From: Rhizobium sp. PP-CC-3A-592
Lineage (GTDB): Bacteria > Pseudomonadota > Alphaproteobacteria > Rhizobiales > Rhizobiaceae
NCBI RefSeq assembly: GCF_003217095.1
Contig: NZ_QJSR01000002.1
Span: 961,404 to 1,025,403, forward strand
Direction: 5' to 3'
DNA length: 64,000 nt
Below, piece after piece: positions 37,203-46,759 of the stretch. The position numbers and the translations under genes were made by a program. The notes beneath the pieces were generated by a model. It saw nothing but the letters and a program-made list of their open reading frames with translations, made no database searches and was not told the DNA's origin. Position 1 is the first letter of the stretch. Every line of letters starts with the position of its first letter.

Positions 37203-37838
37203 ATGGATGAGTGGCTTGTGCTTGCAAAGACAATCGTGCCGGGCCTTGAAAAGGCGTTGGCGGAGGATCGGTCTGGAACGCTCGCAGCGGATATCGTCGT
37301 GGTTCTAAAGGCTGTGCCGGGCGTGATGGTGCCGGCAGACGCCGCCGTCATCCTCGACAGCGATCCTGCGCTCCGGGAGCGTGTCGTCACGCAGATATCG
37401 TCGTTGACCGAAAAGAGCAGTGAGACAGCGATTGCTCCGGTGAGCCCGGTCGCACCGGCGGTTCCGGATGAGATTGCGGAAAAGCTGCGACGTCTCGATG
37501 CGGAGTTCGAAAAGCTGGAGCAGGCGCGGCGGTTCTATCTGGAACTACAGTCGCGAAATGCGAAGCATGTCTGGGTGAACCCAGCTCTCTCCGTCGGCAT
37601 CACCGGCGGATTTATTCTCCTCGTCTACATCGTCGCCTTTTGGAAAGTCGAACCAGAAAACTCGGCCGTCTTCAACATCATCCTCGGCGCGTTCGCCACT
37701 GCATTCGCGACTGTCATCAGCTTCCATTTCGGATCGTCCATCGGCTCGAAAGACAAGGATCAGGACAAGCGCAGAGAGGCCATGGAGCAGGCGTCCGCCG
37801 TGGATGCTGCGGCGATTGCACGGATTGCGGCGACCTAA
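37203..37838 (+). CDS. Hypothetical membrane protein with coiled coil, holin-like
   Basis: A 211-residue protein I cannot identify. Residues 1-85 are soluble (two short helical repeats around AEDRSGTLAADIVVVLKAV). Residues 90-118 form a charged helix, probably a short coiled coil. Two transmembrane helices follow (VGITGGFILLVYIVAFW and NIILGAFATAFATVISFHF). The end has FGSSIGSKDKDQDKRREA, a pattern I associate with small phage or gene-transfer-agent holin-like membrane proteins; this is only a resemblance. ATG 37203 fits the GGGAG ribosome site better than ATG 37197. It stands alone, with its own promoter, after mfd. Confidence 0.6.
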   Translation: MDEWLVLAKTIVPGLEKALAEDRSGTLAADIVVVLKAVPGVMVPADAAVILDSDPALRERVVTQISSLTEKSSETAIAPVSPVAPAVPDEIAEKLRRLDAEFEKLEQARRFYLELQSRNAKHVWVNPALSVGITGGFILLVYIVAFWKVEPENSAVFNIILGAFATAFATVISFHFGSSIGSKDKDQDKRREAMEQASAVDAAAIARIAAT

Positions 37839-37853
37839 GGCCGGCAGAACCTG

Positions 37854-38519
37854 TCAGTTGATATTCGCCTGGTTCTTCATCTGGGCGATATCGCGCAGGG
37901 CGCTGGTGAGCACCTCGACCGACTGGGCACCCATCACAGCATATTTGCTCTCGATGATGAAGCAGGGAACGCCGGTGACGCCCATGTCGCGTGCCATGTC
38001 GATCTCTGTCTTGACGTCGGCCGTGTCGGCGTCGGAGGCAAGCAGAGTGGTGACGACGGCACGGTCGAGGCCGCCGGCTTCGGCGATGTCGATCAGTGTC
38101 TCCCGGTCTCCGACATCGCGGCCTTCCTCGAAGTTGGCGCGAAACAGGCCCGTCACGACATTTGCCTGTATGTCGGCACCTTCCGCCTGGGCCCAGCGGA
38201 TCAGCCTGTGCGCGTCGAGTGTGTTCGGCGAGATCTTCACGGCGTCGAAGTCGAAGGCCACGCCATCGGCGTGCCCAAGCGCCGTGAGGGTTTCATGCGC
38301 CCGCGCAACGGCGGCATCCCCGCCGAGCTTTGCGGCCAGGTGCGCCTTGTGATCGACGCCTTCCGGCGGCAGATCCGGGTTGAGCTGGTAGGGGCGCCAG
38401 CTGACCGTGACGAGGATCTCGCTCGCCAATTCCGCGATGGCCTTGTCCAGCCGCGCCTTGCCGAGATAGCACCAGGGGCAGACGACGTCCGAGACGACGT
38501 CGATGGTGACGTGTTCCAT
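37854..38519 (-). CDS. DsbA-family oxidoreductase (FrnE-like)
   Basis: A 221-residue thioredoxin-fold protein without a signal peptide. The N-terminal VVSDVVCPWCYLGK carries a CPWC redox motif, and VTGVPCFIIESKYAVMGAQ is the cis-proline region, as in FrnE and 2-hydroxychromene-2-carboxylate isomerase relatives. Probably a cytoplasmic disulphide oxidoreductase; substrate unknown. It starts four bases after the stop of the peptide-binding protein gene, so it is likely cotranscribed with it. Confidence 0.88.
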   Translation of the reverse strand: MEHVTIDVVSDVVCPWCYLGKARLDKAIAELASEILVTVSWRPYQLNPDLPPEGVDHKAHLAAKLGGDAAVARAHETLTALGHADGVAFDFDAVKISPNTLDAHRLIRWAQAEGADIQANVVTGLFRANFEEGRDVGDRETLIDIAEAGGLDRAVVTTLLASDADTADVKTEIDMARDMGVTGVPCFIIESKYAVMGAQSVEVLTSALRDIAQMKNQANIN

Positions 38520-38523
38520 GGTG

Positions 38524-40401
38524 TTACTTCCCTTTCTGGCTTTGCTGGCCTTGCGGTACCGCAGGCGGCTGCGGGGCCGGTGAGGCGCTTGTCTGTGCAT
38601 CGACATCCCACCATGTCGGCAGGCTGTAGCCGTAGAGCGGAACGGTGTTCGGCCGACCGATGCGCTTGTGGCGGCCGACCCACTGCGAGGCCACGTGATA
38701 GAGCGGCACCGCGTAGAAGTTGGAGACGAGCATCCTGTCATGGGCGCGAACGGCGGCGGTAAAATCTTCCTGCGAACGCGCCTGCAGAATGTTGTTGATC
38801 AGCGTGTCGATATCCTTGTCGGCAACGCCGGCAAAATTTTCGCTGCCCTGCCGATCGCGCGATTGCGACGACCAGCGGCCAAGCTGCTCGATACCCGGCG
38901 AGAGGGACGACGGGAAGGACTTGACGATGATGTCGTAGTCGAAGGACTGGCTGCGTTGCTGGTACTGCGAATCATCGACCGTACGCACGCCCGCGCGAAT
39001 GCCGAGCGCTGCCAGGAAGCGCTGGTAGGCCAGCGCCATCTTCTCCTGACCTTCGTTCTGGGTCATGATCTCGAATGCGAGCTGCTGTCCGTCGCCGTTC
39101 TTCATCTGGCCGTCGCGGATCGTATAGCCGGCTTCGCGCAGCAGCGTCACCGCTTCGCGCAAAACGTTGCGGTCTCGCCCGGAGGCGTCGGTGACGGGCA
39201 GGCGGTAGGTTCCATCGAGCACGCCGGGGAGGATGCGGTTGCGGATATCGCCGAGCAGGCCCAATTCGCGATCGTCGGCCGGCTGGCCGAGGTAGGAGAG
39301 GCCGGAATTCTGCCAGTAGCTCTGCGTGCGCGTATAGGCACCATCATAGAGGTTCTTGTTGACCCATTCGAAATCGAAGACGAGAGCAAGACCCTGCCGG
39401 AGTTTCGGGTTGTCGAACATCGCCCGGCGGGTATTGAAGACGAAGCCGAGCATGCCCGAGGGCGTCTTCGGCGAAAACGTGTCCTTGATGACCTCGCCGG
39501 ATTGTACCGCCGGAAAATTATAGCTGCGCGCCCAGCGATTGGGGCTGCCTTCCGGGTAGATGTCGATCTCGCCTTTCTTGAAGGCTTCGAACAGCGAATT
39601 GTCCTGCAGGAAATACTCGACGGAAACGCGGTCGTAATTGTCCTGACCGATCTTGGACGGCAGATCCTTTGCCCAATAGTTGGGGTCGCGCTCGTAGACG
39701 ATCCGCTCGCCCGGCGTGACAGAGGCGACTTTGTAGGGGCCGGACCCGATCGGGAATTTCAACGTCGTCTGGTCGAAGGTCTCGACCGGTGTCGCGTGCT
39801 TCGGCAGAATCGGCGTCATGGCGATGAGGAGCGGGAATTCGCGGTCGCTCTTCTCATTGAAGGTGAAGCGAACGCTGCGGTCGCCGACCTTCTCCATCTT
39901 GGCAACCTTGTCGAGCCTCGACGCGAAGGGCACGCGGCCCTTGTCGCGGAAGATTTCGAAGGTGAAGATGACATCCTCCGGCGTCACCGGCTGGCCATCG
40001 GACCAGCGTGCCTTTGGGTTGAGATTGAACTGGATGAAGGTCCGGTCTTCATCCCACTCCACCGTTTCCGCCAAGAGCCCGTAGAGCGAGAACGCTTCGT
40101 CGCGCGAGCGCGTCATGAGCGAATCATAGATGAGGTTGCCGTATTCCGGATCGAGCATGCCGCGCGCCGTCGTGCGCATGCTTTTCAGGATGAAGGGATT
40201 GAGGTTGTCGAACGAACCCACGACGCCATAGGAAATGTGACCGCCCTTCTTCACCTGCGGATCGACATAGGGAAAGTTCTTGAAGTCGGCGGGCAGGGCC
40301 GGCGTTCCGTGCATGGCAATGCCGTGAACGGGCTCGGCGATCGCCGCGCCGGCGACTGACAGGGACGTGAACAGGGCGAGGCCCAGAAACAATGCGCGCA
40401 C
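38524..40401 (-). CDS. Extracellular solute-binding protein, family 5 (YejA-like)
   Basis: A 625-residue periplasmic binding protein of a peptide-type ABC importer. With a GTG start at 40401 (GGAGA upstream), it opens with a 22-residue signal peptide ending AAIAEP. The SBP_bac_5 signature appears as LNPKARWSDGQPVTPEDVIFTFE. HGIAMHGTPALPADFKNFPYVDP at the mature N terminus resembles YejA, the binder for oligopeptides and microcin C. The C-terminal Pro/Gln-rich tail (PQPPAVPQGQQSQ) is unusual. The permease and ATPase genes (yejBEF in relatives) are not next to it, so its partners must lie elsewhere. An upstream ATG at 40431 would add ten residues. Confidence 0.85.
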   Translation of the reverse strand: MRALFLGLALFTSLSVAGAAIAEPVHGIAMHGTPALPADFKNFPYVDPQVKKGGHISYGVVGSFDNLNPFILKSMRTTARGMLDPEYGNLIYDSLMTRSRDEAFSLYGLLAETVEWDEDRTFIQFNLNPKARWSDGQPVTPEDVIFTFEIFRDKGRVPFASRLDKVAKMEKVGDRSVRFTFNEKSDREFPLLIAMTPILPKHATPVETFDQTTLKFPIGSGPYKVASVTPGERIVYERDPNYWAKDLPSKIGQDNYDRVSVEYFLQDNSLFEAFKKGEIDIYPEGSPNRWARSYNFPAVQSGEVIKDTFSPKTPSGMLGFVFNTRRAMFDNPKLRQGLALVFDFEWVNKNLYDGAYTRTQSYWQNSGLSYLGQPADDRELGLLGDIRNRILPGVLDGTYRLPVTDASGRDRNVLREAVTLLREAGYTIRDGQMKNGDGQQLAFEIMTQNEGQEKMALAYQRFLAALGIRAGVRTVDDSQYQQRSQSFDYDIIVKSFPSSLSPGIEQLGRWSSQSRDRQGSENFAGVADKDIDTLINNILQARSQEDFTAAVRAHDRMLVSNFYAVPLYHVASQWVGRHKRIGRPNTVPLYGYSLPTWWDVDAQTSASPAPQPPAVPQGQQSQKGK

Positions 40402-40840
40402 ACGGTTCTCCGATGCGGACGGGCCCGGCAATAGTTCGAGCGGATCCAGAAACGATTCCTGCCGACCCTATCATGTCGAGCCGATTTTTGAACCTTGCCG
40501 TCCGCGAAATGGCGGTCGCATGACGTTGCCGTTGTGAAATGTCATGCCTGAAGCCGCTATTTTCCGTAGGCATGGCTGGATTAGGCCGGCGTGACGCTGT
40601 AGGAGAGGGAACCGCCACTTGACGGGTCATGTAAATGCCTCAATTGACCAACAGAGGAGCGGGCGGCCGAGCACTCGACATTGGGATGAGCGGATTGCTT
40701 GGGTGGTTCTCGGGATTATACATGGTCCCGTGCAGAACGATCGCAACCGATCCTGTAGTGAACGTGATGTTGCGCGTCTCTTTCAAGGAGCGCTGCACCC
40801 GAGCCGCAGAAACGATGGAATTCAGGAGACGGATATCGTT
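40402..40840. other. Long leader or intergenic region before the IalB gene
   Basis: About 440 bases between divergent genes with no supported frame. GCATGAC (40518-40524) and GTCATGC (40541-40547) form a 7-bp inverted repeat. TTGACGGGTCA and TTGACC occur near 40618-40650 and may mark the promoter. The leader of the IalB gene could be long; no known RNA family is recognisable. Confidence 0.35.
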
Positions 40841-41470
40841 ATGACCTTCAAGCCCACCCTTACCAAGAAAGTCGCCATTTCGGCTTTCGCCGGCGCCGTA
40901 GCGGCCGCTGCAATGCCGTCGGCCTCTTTCGCGCAGCAGGCATCCCAGCGCCCGCCGCAGGGCTGGTTCAAAGTCTGCACCAAGCAGGAAGACAATGACG
41001 TCTGCATCGTGCAGAACTTGCTCTCCGCCAATAACGGCCAGCTGATCACGGCTGCCGGCCTCATCAGCGTTCAGGGCAAGGTCAACCGGAAGATCCTTCA
41101 GGTCTCCGTTCCCTCCGCGCGCCTGCTGCCGCCCGGCGTCCAGGTCCAGATCGACGGCGGCAAGCCGATCAAGCTCGACTACGCGATCTGCATGCCCGAC
41201 AAGTGCGTGGCCGAAGCGCCTCTGTCGGACGCCGTCATCGCCAGCCTGAAAAAGGGCAGCGAAGTGGTCTTCACGTCGATCAACTTCCAGCGCGCACCGA
41301 ACCCGATCAAGATGTCGCTCGAAGGCTTCACCGGCGTTTTCGATGGCGAGCCGATCGAGCAGTCGAAGCTTCAGGAACGCCAGCGCCTGCTGCAGGAAGA
41401 AATGCAGAAGAAGGCGGAAGACGCCCGCAAGAAGCTTGAAGAAGCCCAGAAGGCTGCCAAGCAGAACTGA
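40841..41470 (+). CDS. Invasion-associated locus B (IalB) family protein
   Basis: A 209-residue exported protein. The signal peptide ends near ASFAQ (residue 32). The mature IalB domain has GWFKVCTKQEDNDVCIVQN and LDYAICMPDKCVAEAPLSD, with four cysteines likely forming two disulphides. The last 40 residues are a highly charged helix (KLQERQRLLQEEMQKK and on). IalB was named for erythrocyte invasion in Bartonella, but homologues are general periplasmic proteins in Rhizobiales. AGGAGA lies before the ATG, and a strong terminator follows. Confidence 0.9.
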   Translation: MTFKPTLTKKVAISAFAGAVAAAAMPSASFAQQASQRPPQGWFKVCTKQEDNDVCIVQNLLSANNGQLITAAGLISVQGKVNRKILQVSVPSARLLPPGVQVQIDGGKPIKLDYAICMPDKCVAEAPLSDAVIASLKKGSEVVFTSINFQRAPNPIKMSLEGFTGVFDGEPIEQSKLQERQRLLQEEMQKKAEDARKKLEEAQKAAKQN

Positions 41471-41488
41471 TCAGGGCTATTGCCCAAG

Positions 41489-41527
41489 AAAAAAGCCCGG
41501 ATCTCGCGATTCGGGCTTTTTGTTTTT
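41489..41527. terminator. Intrinsic terminator between IalB and hspQ genes
   Basis: AAAAAGCCCG pairs with CGGGCTTTTT and is followed by TGTTTTT on the plus strand. An A-run on the left arm gives a T-run on the minus strand too, so it can serve both convergent genes. Confidence 0.9.
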
Positions 41528-41554
41528 CAGATCCAGGCAGGATATGCCGGCTGA

Positions 41555-41887
41555 TCAGTGCGTGACGACGGCCTTCGGCTTGTACTGGCCAATGGTCTCC
41601 GGATCGAAGAACGTCTCGACCTGGGAGTGACGAACCGGTGTTCCCGTCTCGTCGGACATCAGGTTCTGCTCGGAGACATAGGCGACATATTCACTCTCGT
41701 CGTTTTCTGCCAGAAGGTGATAGAAGGGCTGATCGCGATCGGGCCGAACTTCGGCCGGAATGGCGTTCCACCATTCTTCCGTATTCGCGTACTCCGCATC
41801 GACATCGAAGATCACGCCGCGGAACGGGAAGAGCCGGTGGCGAACCACTTGTCCGATCTGGAACTTTGCATCTCTCTGTTTCATCAT
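41555..41887 (-). CDS. hspQ: Heat shock protein HspQ
   Basis: A 110-residue protein of the HspQ/YccV family, a specificity factor that enhances Lon degradation of certain substrates. Conserved stretches are FQIGQVVRHRLFPFRGVIFDVD, WWNAIP, and QPFYHLLAE. AAGGAAAGG precedes two adjacent ATG codons (41887 and 41884). A promoter resembling heat-shock sigma-32 sites lies just upstream. Confidence 0.92.
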   Translation of the reverse strand: MMKQRDAKFQIGQVVRHRLFPFRGVIFDVDAEYANTEEWWNAIPAEVRPDRDQPFYHLLAENDESEYVAYVSEQNLMSDETGTPVRHSQVETFFDPETIGQYKPKAVVTH

Positions 41888-41909
41888 GACCGTATTCCTT
41901 TCCTTCAAT

Positions 41910-41937
41910 ATGTGGGAGGAAACGGCGCAAGATCAAG
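41910..41937 (-). promoter_or_regulatory. Candidate RpoH (heat-shock) promoter of hspQ
   Basis: On the minus strand CTTGAT, 16 bases, then CCACAT, followed by ATT. This approaches the rhizobial RpoH pattern (CTTGAA, then CCANAT). The distance to the start codon leaves a short leader with the ribosome site. Pattern match only. Confidence 0.4.
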
Positions 41938-42028
41938 GGACGGACGGAGACCGCGCAGGGGTTATGCCCCGAAAAACACATTGCCTTCTCAGGAGGCAAC
42001 GCTCTCCACAATGATAAGCCCCGGGCAA

Positions 42029-42065
42029 CGAAAAAGGCCGGCGCTCGTGGCGCCGGCCTTTTTCG
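42029..42065. terminator. Strong terminator after glnA
   Basis: CGAAAAAGGCCGGCGC pairs with GCGCCGGCCTTTTTCG around a 5-base loop. On the minus strand it follows the glnA stop by 16 bases and ends in a T-run. Confidence 0.95.
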
Positions 42066-42080
42066 TTTCTTCGCGGCAGA

Positions 42081-43490
42081 TCAGGCCGAGTAGTACATGT
42101 CAAACTCGACCGGATGCGGCGTCATGTCGTAGCGCATGACTTCGGCCATCTTCAGCTCGATATAGGCATCGATCTGGTCGTCATCGAACACGCCGCCGGC
42201 GGTCAGGAACTTGCGGTCGCGATCGAGATTTTCAAGCGCTTCGCGCAGCGAACCGCAAACCGTCGGGATCTTCTTCAGCTCCTTGGCGGGCAGGTCGTAG
42301 AGGTCCTTGTCCATCGCTTTGCCGGGATGGATCTTGTTACGGATACCATCAAGACCGGCCATCAGCATGGAGGCAAACGCCAGATAGGGGTTTGCCAGCG
42401 GATCGGGGAAGCGGACTTCGACCCGCTTGGACTTGGCACCCGAGCCGAACGGAATGCGGCAGGAGGCCGAGCGGTTGCGGGCGGAATAGGCCAGCAGAAC
42501 CGGCGCCTCATAGCCCGGGACCAGACGCTTGTAGGAATTGGTCGTCGGGTTGGTGAAGGCGTTGATCGCCTTGGCATGGCGAATGATGCCGCCGATGTAG
42601 AACAGGCAATTTTCCGAAAGACCTGCGTATTCGTCACCCGCGAAGGTCGGCTTGCCGTCCTTCCAGATCGACTGGTGCACGTGCATGCCCGAGCCGTTGT
42701 CGCCAAAGATCGGTTTCGGCATGAAGGTCGCCGTCTTGCCATAGGCATTGGCCACCTGATGCACGACGTATTTGTAGATCTGGATCTGGTCGGCGCTGCG
42801 CACCAGCGTGTCGAACTTGACGCCAAGCTCATGCTGGGCGGCCGCCACTTCGTGGTGCTGCTTCTCGACCGTCACGCCCATCTCGGAGAGGACCGTGAGC
42901 ATTTCCGAGCGCATGTCCTGGCAGCTGTCGATCGGCGGGACGGGGAAATAGCCGCCCTTGACGCGCGGACGGTGGCCGAGATTGCCGGTGTCGTAAGCGG
43001 TGTCGTCATTCGACGGCAGTTCCGACGAATCGAGCTTGAAGCCGGTGTTGTAGGGATCGGCCTTGTAGCGCACGTCGTCGAAGATGAAGAATTCCGGCTC
43101 GGGGCCGACGAAGACGGTGTCGCCGATGCCGGAGGACTTCAGATAGGCTTCCGCCTTCTTCGCCGTACCGCGCGGGTCGCGATTGTAGGCTTCGCCCGAT
43201 ATCGGGTCGAGAATGTCGCAGACGACGACCATGGTCGACTGTGCGAAGAACGGGTCCATATGCACCGTGGCCGCATCCGGCATCAGCACCATGTCGGACT
43301 CGTTGATCGCCTTCCAGCCGCCGATGGACGAGCCATCGAACATCACGCCATCGACGAACATGTCTTCATCGACGCAGGACACATCCATGGTCACGTGCTG
43401 AAGCTTGCCCTTGGGATCGGTGAACCGAAGATCAACGAACTTGACGTCGTTTTCCTTGATCTGTTTGAGGATGTCGCTCGCAGTCGTCAT
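42081..43490 (-). CDS. glnA: Glutamine synthetase type I
   Basis: A 469-residue dodecameric enzyme assimilating ammonia into glutamine. Motifs: [30 protein letters not shown] (metal-binding Glu), [16 protein letters not shown], and [10 protein letters not shown]. The adenylylation tyrosine is about residue 398 in [10 protein letters not shown], so activity should be controlled by GlnE. It follows glnB by 58 bases and is expected to share the sigma-54 promoter at 43948-43963. Confidence 0.97.
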   Translation of the reverse strand: MTTASDILKQIKENDVKFVDLRFTDPKGKLQHVTMDVSCVDEDMFVDGVMFDGSSIGGWKAINESDMVLMPDAATVHMDPFFAQSTMVVVCDILDPISGEAYNRDPRGTAKKAEAYLKSSGIGDTVFVGPEPEFFIFDDVRYKADPYNTGFKLDSSELPSNDDTAYDTGNLGHRPRVKGGYFPVPPIDSCQDMRSEMLTVLSEMGVTVEKQHHEVAAAQHELGVKFDTLVRSADQIQIYKYVVHQVANAYGKTATFMPKPIFGDNGSGMHVHQSIWKDGKPTFAGDEYAGLSENCLFYIGGIIRHAKAINAFTNPTTNSYKRLVPGYEAPVLLAYSARNRSASCRIPFGSGAKSKRVEVRFPDPLANPYLAFASMLMAGLDGIRNKIHPGKAMDKDLYDLPAKELKKIPTVCGSLREALENLDRDRKFLTAGGVFDDDQIDAYIELKMAEVMRYDMTPHPVEFDMYYSA

Positions 43491-43548
43491 ATCGGAGATG
43501 TCCTTCCCTGACGGTTATGGGCCGCCGCGCGAATGCGGCGGCATGAAA

Positions 43549-43968
<420 letters not shown>

Positions 43969-44120
43969 TCAAAATCTCAACGCATTTACCTTGAGGATGC
44001 GAGGATCGGACGTTGTTTTCATCAATCGAGCTCATCACTGCAGGAGAATGCCTATTTCTTGTGTAATGCGAGCGGTTTACGGCAATTTAATGCACTGCGG
44101 AAGGAATTTGCCCAATTTTA

Positions 44121-44148
44121 GCATGATATTTGAGCGCCAAATATATGC
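44121..44148. promoter_or_regulatory. Imperfect 28-bp palindrome between glnB and nnr
   Basis: GCAT-G-ATATTTG and CAAATAT-ATGC are complementary around AGCGC, with a single bulged G. It lies about 160 bases upstream of the sigma-54 promoter of glnB (enhancer-like distance) and about 105 bases before the divergent nnr gene. It could be an activator site for either. It does not match the textbook NtrC site. Confidence 0.4.
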
Positions 44149-44254
44149 AGATGCTCAGTTATTGGTCAATACGCATTCCCGTGAGATGCTTGATTTCTGA
44201 TCTTGGCCTCTGCACTGTAAGAGGAGGATCACGTATTTGCGCAAGGGTGGCAAG

Positions 44255-45763
44255 ATGGGCGTCGAGACAGATATGGCCGGCTGGATCCTGACGCCGTCGG
44301 GCATGGCGAAGGTTGATCGCGATGCGGCTGCTTCCGGCATCTCTTCCTTCGGGCTGATGCGCGCTGCGGGCCATGCCGTCGCAGCCTCGGCGCTGCGCCA
44401 TTATCCCGAGGCGACGCGGTTCGTCTGCCTCTGCGGATTCGGCAACAATGGCGGCGATGCGCTGATCGCTGCAGCAGCGCTTGCCGACAGCGGAGCACGG
44501 GTTGCGGTCTACCTTATGGGCGATCCGGCACGCTTCCCGGGAGATGCCGCCCGCGCATTCGCTGCGGTCTCCATCACCCACCAACCGCTTGCCACCTATG
44601 TCCCAAGGATCGGTGACGTCGTCATCGACGGTCTGTTCGGTGCAGGGCTTTCGCGCGCGGTTTCCAGCGATGTCGCGGCCCTGATGAGGAGGGTCACGGA
44701 TCTGGCTCTGCCCGTCATCGCGATCGACCTGCCGTCGGGCGTGGATAGCAGATCCGGGCAGGTGCTTGGAGAAAGTTTTCAAGCGGCGCAGACGGTGACG
44801 TTCATGACGCGCAAGCCTGGACATCTCCTGCTGCCGGGTCGGACCTTGTGCGGGACGCTGGAGGTCGTCGATATCGGCATTCCCGCGCGCATCGTGAAGT
44901 CGCACCGGGCATCTCTCGTCGAGAACACGCCCGCGCTCTGGCACGAGGCCGTGAAGGTGCTCGATCCTGCCGCCCATAAATACCGCCGCGGGCATCTCAT
45001 CGTCTTTTCCGGCGCGGCGCCGAGCAGTGGCGCAGCCCGCATGAGTGCGACCGCCGGGCTTTCGGCCGGTGCCGGCCTGGTCACCATGGTGGCGCCGACG
45101 GAGGCCTTGCCAACCCTCGCCGCGCACCTGACCGCGATCATGCTGAAGCCGGTCGATACGGACGAGATGCTGTCCGACCTCGTCAAGGACAAACGCCTGA
45201 ACGCTTTCGTGCTCGGACCCGGCTTCGGCGCACCAGACCGTGCCCGCCTCTACGTCGCAGCTCTTTCCGATCGAGCGCTGGTCCTCGACGCGGACGGCAT
45301 CACGGCCTTTCGCGATGATCCCCAATCCCTGTTTGCTGCATTTCGCGGCCCGGTTCGCCTCGTCCTGACGCCGCATGATGGAGAGTTTTCCCGGCTCTTT
45401 CCGGATCTCGCCGCGGACACTGCCCTTTCCAAGATCGACCGCGCGAACCAGGCGGCCGAGCGAAGCAATGCGGTCATTATCCTCAAGGGCTCGGACACCG
45501 TCATTGCGGATCCGGACGGGCGTGTCGCGATCAACGCCAATGCCCCGCCATGGCTTGCGACAGCCGGCTCCGGCGATGTGCTTGCAGGAATCGTGGGCGC
45601 CCACCTCGCACAGGGCATGCCACCCTTCGAGGCCGCCGCGAGTGCCGTCTGGCGCCACGGAGCGGCGGGACATGAGGCCGGAGAAGGCATGACGGCCGAA
45701 GATCTGCTGCGTGCCATCCGGCCGTTGCCGCGAATGCCTTCGAGTCTGGCGCGTTTATTATGA
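44255..45763 (+). CDS. nnr: Bifunctional NAD(P)H-hydrate epimerase / ADP-dependent dehydratase
   Basis: A 502-residue repair enzyme for damaged NADH and NADPH hydrates. The N-terminal YjeF_N epimerase domain (about 5-215) has CLCGFGNNGGDALIAAAAL and VIAIDLPSGVDSRSG. The C-terminal carbohydrate-kinase-like dehydratase (about 225-500) has LILTPHDGE-like LVLTPHDGEFSRL, VIILKGSDTVIA, and WLATAGSGDVLAGIVGA. Start is uncertain: ATG 44255 follows AGGGTGG, but a TTG at 44237 has a better GAGGAGG. Often found near glnB in alphaproteobacteria. Confidence 0.93.
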   Translation: MGVETDMAGWILTPSGMAKVDRDAAASGISSFGLMRAAGHAVAASALRHYPEATRFVCLCGFGNNGGDALIAAAALADSGARVAVYLMGDPARFPGDAARAFAAVSITHQPLATYVPRIGDVVIDGLFGAGLSRAVSSDVAALMRRVTDLALPVIAIDLPSGVDSRSGQVLGESFQAAQTVTFMTRKPGHLLLPGRTLCGTLEVVDIGIPARIVKSHRASLVENTPALWHEAVKVLDPAAHKYRRGHLIVFSGAAPSSGAARMSATAGLSAGAGLVTMVAPTEALPTLAAHLTAIMLKPVDTDEMLSDLVKDKRLNAFVLGPGFGAPDRARLYVAALSDRALVLDADGITAFRDDPQSLFAAFRGPVRLVLTPHDGEFSRLFPDLAADTALSKIDRANQAAERSNAVIILKGSDTVIADPDGRVAINANAPPWLATAGSGDVLAGIVGAHLAQGMPPFEAAASAVWRHGAAGHEAGEGMTAEDLLRAIRPLPRMPSSLARLL

Positions 45764-45922
45764 TGCGCTGAGGATGCTCTCGCACTTCCCGCGTGCTGCA
45801 TCACCGGCTCTGCAGACGGCCAGATCTCACAAACCTTATAACTTCAGAAAATCCGTGATTTGCAAGATCATCTTAATGTGACAGATGATCCAAAACTCAC
45901 GATCTGCGCGGGTTCAAATTCG

Positions 45923-46720
45923 CTATTCGAACCGCTTCTGAAGCGCCATCGCCCCGTTCGGGGCATTGACCTTCCCCTCATGAATGAAAAAGGCGAAGAC
46001 GTCGCGAGGCTGTTTCGGCAGCGGGTCAGCCAGCGAGGGAAGCCCGTCGGCCACGCCTCCCGATCTCCAGGCATCGAGACGTGTTTCCCAGTCTGCCAGG
46101 CGTTTCTCGTCGTAGCAGGTTTCGACATCATCGCTGCCGGTCTGCAAACGGGTATAGACGAAGTCGGCGGTCACGTCGGCGATCAGCGGATACTCCGAAT
46201 GATCCGCACAGACGATGGCGACGTTATGCCTGCGGGCCATCTCGACGAACTCTGGAACCTGGAAGGAGCTGTGGCGAACCTCCACGGCATGGCGCAGAGC
46301 CAGCCCATCCTGCGTTTCCGGCAGCAGGCTTAGAAACGCCTCGAAATCCACGGCATCGAATTTCTTCGTCGGCATGAACTGCCAGAGGATCGGTCCGAGC
46401 TTGGCGCCCAACTCCGACAGCCCCTGGCTCAGGAAACGCGTGATCGACTCCCCGGCCTCCGCCAGCACCTTCTTATTCGTGGCATAACGGCTTGCTTTCA
46501 GCGTGAAGACGAAATCGTCCGGAACTTCCGATGCCCATTTCGCGAATGTCTCGGGCTTCTGGGAGCCGTAATAGGTCCCGTTCACTTCGATGACCTTCAG
46601 CGCCTTGCCGGCAAACTCGAGCTGCCGCTTCTTCGCGAGGCCCTCTGGGTAGAAGGTCCCCTCCCAAGGATCGAACGTCCAGCCGCCGATGCCGACGCGA
46701 ATCGTACCCGTCTTATCCAT
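45923..46720 (-). CDS. DUF72 domain protein
   Basis: A 265-residue protein with a TIM-barrel-like DUF72 fold: VGIGGWTFDPWEGTFYP at the N terminus, VIEVNGTYYGSQKPETFAKWA, then FTLKASRYATNKK, GPILWQFMP, and VEVRHSSF. The family (YecE) has no proven activity. I chose ATG 46720 since GAGGGG is nine bases upstream; ATG 46729 has none. It lies 39 bases after uvrA in the same direction and could be part of the uvrA transcript, and so SOS-linked. Confidence 0.85.
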   Translation of the reverse strand: MDKTGTIRVGIGGWTFDPWEGTFYPEGLAKKRQLEFAGKALKVIEVNGTYYGSQKPETFAKWASEVPDDFVFTLKASRYATNKKVLAEAGESITRFLSQGLSELGAKLGPILWQFMPTKKFDAVDFEAFLSLLPETQDGLALRHAVEVRHSSFQVPEFVEMARRHNVAIVCADHSEYPLIADVTADFVYTRLQTGSDDVETCYDEKRLADWETRLDAWRSGGVADGLPSLADPLPKQPRDVFAFFIHEGKVNAPNGAMALQKRFE

Positions 46721-46759
46721 GCCACCCATCCCCTCTTACTCGTTCCTTGCCAGCCCGCG

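Noticed and set aside
45911..45933. A GGTTCAAATTC sequence resembling a tRNA T-arm
   Set aside because: No matching acceptor or anticodon arm nearby, and it overlaps the end of the DUF72 coding region.
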